A DNA stretch of 8,622 nucleotides from an uncultured Alphaproteobacteria bacterium (GTDB lineage Bacteria > Pseudomonadota > Alphaproteobacteria > UBA9655), in NCBI GenBank assembly GCA_937967795.1, contig CALBSK010000053.1, positions 1 to 8,622 of the forward strand. The letters are read 5' to 3'. Positions 6,665 to 8,622 of the stretch are shown here, one piece after another. A program made the translations under genes and the position numbers. Every line of letters starts with the position of its first letter. The first letter of the stretch is position 1. The notes below the pieces were generated by a model. That model worked only from the letters and a program-made list of their open reading frames with translations, did no database searches and was not told where the DNA came from.

Positions 6665-8452
6665 TTAATGATAATTTATGATTTCGACGTTAGAGGCCCC
6701 TACGCCTGTAGTCCAGCTGAAACACAAACGATATTTATGGTTAAGCCGTAAACTGATTTGCCCTTTTCTCTTTCCTGTAAGAACTTCTAGCTTTGCTCCA
6801 AGAGGAAGCTTTGTGCGCAAATCACGCATGTTTGAGGACGAATCAAGAGCTTTTAAAAAAATAATATCATTCTCACTAATAGGGTTATTCTTTTTTTCCC
6901 ATATTCTCTCTGTACGTTTGTCCGCAAAGCTTTTAATCCTACCAATGACGGGCAACTCTTGAGCTGCCTCCAATTCATCGGAAGATAGATTTTCTTCTAC
7001 CCTTTCTTTCCTTTTTGTTTTTATCTTAGAATTAAGAGCGTCTTCTATTCCTCTAAACTCTTTTTTTAAATTGGAAGTGGTGCCTTCTGGCGCAAATTCG
7101 GGATTTTCTCCGTTATTTTTTTGAAGAGATTTCTGTAATCTATCTATAGCAAGGTTTGCTTGGATAACTTTGAGATCAAAACTGTCATAAAGTGAGAGAA
7201 GTTTCTCATAGGCCTGGGTAATCTTTGGCGTATTCTTTAAAAGGCCTTCTTTTTCCAATATCACAAGATTGTGAGAAGTATTTCCAATTTCTTTTGCCAG
7301 GCTATCGATTTCCTTAAAAAAATCTTTTTTTGTTTCTGTAAATATCTTTGAGGTTTTTTCCCATAGAAAAAGATACTTTTTATCAAAATTCTCATAAAGG
7401 ATTTTACTTTGATCAATTCGATTTTTTAATATGGTTTTTATCATCTCCTCTTTTTTTTGTTGAGGAGATGGGGCTGTTTTATCATTCGCCTTTTTACTCT
7501 TTTGCGGCTTTGGTAGGGGATTGGTGCTCCTATCGAAAGAAAGGTCATTATTAAGATAAACTACAAGCTGAGCTGCTGCTATCCGTTTCTTTCTTTCTTT
7601 TGTATTTAGTAAATTCGATATTAAGTCAAAAACACTGATTACCTCTTCTAAATTTCCTACGATTTCTTGATTTTTGTTTTTTTTCGTTTGAAAAGCCTGG
7701 TGAAAAAAAAGAAAAGCATGCTGTAACTTATCAACATTAATATCATTTTTATCCGTTGGGCTTTTCATCAGGTAAGAATGAGCACACCAAAATATTTCTT
7801 GAGCAGTTTTGCTTTCGTCGTTCTCAATAATCGACATCACTTTTTCATAATTTTTTTGACGATAGTAAGATTCGGCCAATAATTTCTTAAAAGTTATTTC
7901 ATCTATTCTTATGTAGGGGCTTAATTCTTGATTAGGTGGCCATTCCTTTTTAAGGACAGCTTCGGCATATTTAATAGCTTGCTCAAAGTCATTTGCTTTA
8001 TAGGATAAGTAAGCTAAACCAATATTATCCACACTTTCAATTTCACATGACTTATTTCCTTGGGAAGTTGTCAAAATATTCGTGTAAAGATCTCTTGCAT
8101 TTCTGAAATGAGCAGGTGTTTGCTTTTCTGATTCTTTATCAAAAAATCTCTCTTTTAGACTATGGTAAAGAGCTGAAAGAATATTTTGTGGATTTTGAGA
8201 CAAAGCTAACGCTAGCTTAAACCTTTTTTCAGCTTTCTTGTACTCACTTCTAGCTAAGAAAATTTGACCTGCAGAAATAAAACTCTCGATAGTAGAATCT
8301 TCTTTTACAATTTCAGGAGATTTAAAATGAGTTAAATTTGAAGGAAGATAATCCTCCTCCATCGCGAAGGAAGATGTACCACTGATGAGGACTGCACCTA
8401 GTAAAACTATATATCCGCTCGTCTTTAACTTAAATTCTTCTCTTAAAAACAT
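6665..8452 (-). CDS. Exported TPR protein with C-terminal HigB-like toxin domain
   Basis: A 595-residue protein that I do not recognise as a named family. Residues 1-30 are a Sec signal peptide (hydrophobic YIVLLGAVLISG, then TSSFA before MEED). Helical TPR-like units are seen near 57-90 (AGQIFLARSEYKKAEKRFKL), 143-170 (GLAYLSYKANDFEQAIKYAE) and 190-222 (LLAESYYRQKNYEKVM). Residues 305-337 are a Pro/Lys/Gln-rich linker, and 340-480 are charged and probably coiled coil, ending in the basic run KTKRKER. Residues 505-595 match the HigB plasmid-maintenance killer family: IKSFADKRTERIWE, LKALDSSSNMRDLR, LTGKRKGQISLRLN, YRLCFSW and the C-terminal EIINYH. HigB toxins are ribosome-dependent mRNA nucleases of the RelE fold. 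No HigA gene lies next to it. An exported effector is my inference; a repurposed fold or an inactive fusion is also possible. The start is well supported by GGAGGTG upstream. Confidence 0.85.
   Translation of the reverse strand: MFLREEFKLKTSGYIVLLGAVLISGTSSFAMEEDYLPSNLTHFKSPEIVKEDSTIESFISAGQIFLARSEYKKAEKRFKLALALSQNPQNILSALYHSLKERFFDKESEKQTPAHFRNARDLYTNILTTSQGNKSCEIESVDNIGLAYLSYKANDFEQAIKYAEAVLKKEWPPNQELSPYIRIDEITFKKLLAESYYRQKNYEKVMSIIENDESKTAQEIFWCAHSYLMKSPTDKNDINVDKLQHAFLFFHQAFQTKKNKNQEIVGNLEEVISVFDLISNLLNTKERKKRIAAAQLVVYLNNDLSFDRSTNPLPKPQKSKKANDKTAPSPQQKKEEMIKTILKNRIDQSKILYENFDKKYLFLWEKTSKIFTETKKDFFKEIDSLAKEIGNTSHNLVILEKEGLLKNTPKITQAYEKLLSLYDSFDLKVIQANLAIDRLQKSLQKNNGENPEFAPEGTTSNLKKEFRGIEDALNSKIKTKRKERVEENLSSDELEAAQELPVIGRIKSFADKRTERIWEKKNNPISENDIIFLKALDSSSNMRDLRTKLPLGAKLEVLTGKRKGQISLRLNHKYRLCFSWTTGVGASNVEIINYH
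6668..6940 (-). other. HigB-like (RelE superfamily) domain at the end of the TPR protein
   Basis: Residues 505-595 of the preceding gene cover the whole HigB fold from its N-terminal strand (RIKSFADK) to the typical last residues. Arg569, Arg575, Tyr594 and His595 occupy positions where HigB proteins keep basic and catalytic residues; the C-terminal Tyr-His pair is a hallmark. Against my memory of the family pattern, LKGDR has become LTGKR (Thr559, Lys561), the Trp before the second Arg is Tyr574, and the Asp of VDYH is Asn593. The helical segment after IWE seems about four residues shorter than usual. No Met or GTG lies at the domain border, so a separate short toxin is not clearly encoded. 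Confidence 0.8.
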
Positions 8453-8457
8453 CTTAA

Positions 8458-8464
8458 CACCTCC
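8458..8464 (-). promoter_or_regulatory. Strong Shine-Dalgarno of the TPR-HigB gene
   Basis: GGAGGTG on the minus strand, five bases before the ATG at 8452. It is the strongest ribosome binding site in the window and fixes the start, so the signal peptide is truly the N terminus. Confidence 0.8.
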
Positions 8465-8488
8465 GCAATCATCTAAAAATAAAAAAAT

Positions 8489-8517
8489 AGTTTTGTTTAT
8501 TTATATGCTAATGTCAA
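8489..8517 (-). promoter_or_regulatory. Possible promoter of the TPR-HigB gene
   Basis: On the minus strand a perfect TTGACA (8517-8512) is followed after 17 bases by AAAACT (8494-8489), a poor -10. The surrounding sequence is very AT-rich (ATATAAATAAACAAAACTATTT-like), so other -10 choices exist. The position, 37-65 bases before the start codon, is sensible. Confidence 0.35.
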
Positions 8518-8520
8518 TAT

Positions 8521-8622
8521 TAAAAATAGGTATCTGGTGTATGAATCCCAGGGCGGTCTAATACAAATGTATAAGTCCAAACACAAGTGAGACAAAATAG
8601 ATTGCTGTAGAGGGAGTGTGAA
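8521..8622. other. Unassigned non-coding edge upstream of the TPR-HigB gene
   Basis: No gene can be supported. On the minus strand a frame is open from the window edge for 41 codons and stops at 8498-8500, but its translation (…DLYICIRPPWDSYTRYLF…) matches nothing I recognise. A small inverted repeat atacaaatgtat lies at 8561-8572. The segment 8531-8560 has higher GC than the leader beside it and could be the end of a neighbouring element or gene. Confidence 0.4.

Noticed and set aside
6668..6955. Independent start for a free HigB toxin (TTG at 6955 or ATT at 6946)
   Set aside because: An AAGAG lies nine bases before the ATT and a GAGG lies further up, but ATT is a very rare start codon and the TTG is badly spaced. 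The reading frame is continuous from a strong upstream start, so I do not call a second product.
6678..6962. 94-codon plus-strand frame antisense to the HigB-like domain, considered as an antisense-encoded antitoxin
   Set aside because: The translation has no helix-turn-helix or other antitoxin features, no good ribosome binding site was seen, and long shadows are expected opposite coding sequence.
8453..8622. tRNA or riboswitch in the leader of the TPR-HigB gene
   Set aside because: No cloverleaf, no T-loop motif and no recognisable aptamer core; only a small inverted repeat was found.

Overview
The window reads as a stretch of an AT-rich alphaproteobacterial chromosome. The order infA-maf-short RNase G/E-yacG is typical of Alphaproteobacteria, and rseP-bamA-ompH(skp) is the envelope-assembly block of the same class. 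Low GC, weakly spaced A/T-rich promoters and a large secreted TPR protein whose signal peptide ends in SFA before MEED suggest a host-associated, Holosporales- or Rickettsiales-like bacterium. That placement is inference: no rRNA or tRNA is present. Every gene lies on the minus strand, so transcription runs from high to low coordinates.

Reading in the direction of transcription: (1) 8622-8453 is a non-coding leader with a strong Shine-Dalgarno and a TTGACA -35 candidate. (2) 8452-6665 encodes a 595-residue protein with a signal peptide, TPR-like helices, a Lys/Pro/Gln-rich linker, a coiled-coil region and, as its last ~90 residues, a nearly complete HigB (RelE-superfamily) toxin domain. This is the unusual gene of the window. 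No HigA antitoxin gene lies beside it. (3) 6664-6418 carries an inverted repeat and the infA promoter. (4) 6417-4426 is a tight operon: infA (translation initiation factor IF-1), maf (nucleotide pyrophosphatase), an RNase E/G-family endoribonuclease starting with GTG, and the 46-residue zinc protein YacG. (5) 4425-4318 is a 108-base gap with a possible promoter. (6) 4317-301 is a second operon: rseP (site-2 protease), bamA (outer-membrane insertase) and ompH/skp (periplasmic chaperone), with a 4-base overlap between rseP and bamA and a 10-base gap between bamA and ompH. (7) 300-1 has no gene. It holds several inverted repeats, a likely terminator that resembles dispersed palindromic repeats, and a GC-rich hairpin.

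The two operons are housekeeping. The first concerns translation and RNA turnover. The second serves the outer membrane: RseP releases envelope-stress signals, Skp/OmpH carries unfolded porins across the periplasm, and BamA inserts them. The usual downstream lipid A genes (lpxD, fabZ, lpxA) do not follow ompH here.

The most promising observation is the exported TPR protein with a C-terminal HigB-like ribonuclease fold. A toxin module normally kept in the cytoplasm with an antitoxin is here fused to an export signal and protein-interaction repeats, with no antitoxin next to it. It could be a secreted effector or toxin aimed at a host or competitor, or a toxin fold reused for another purpose.
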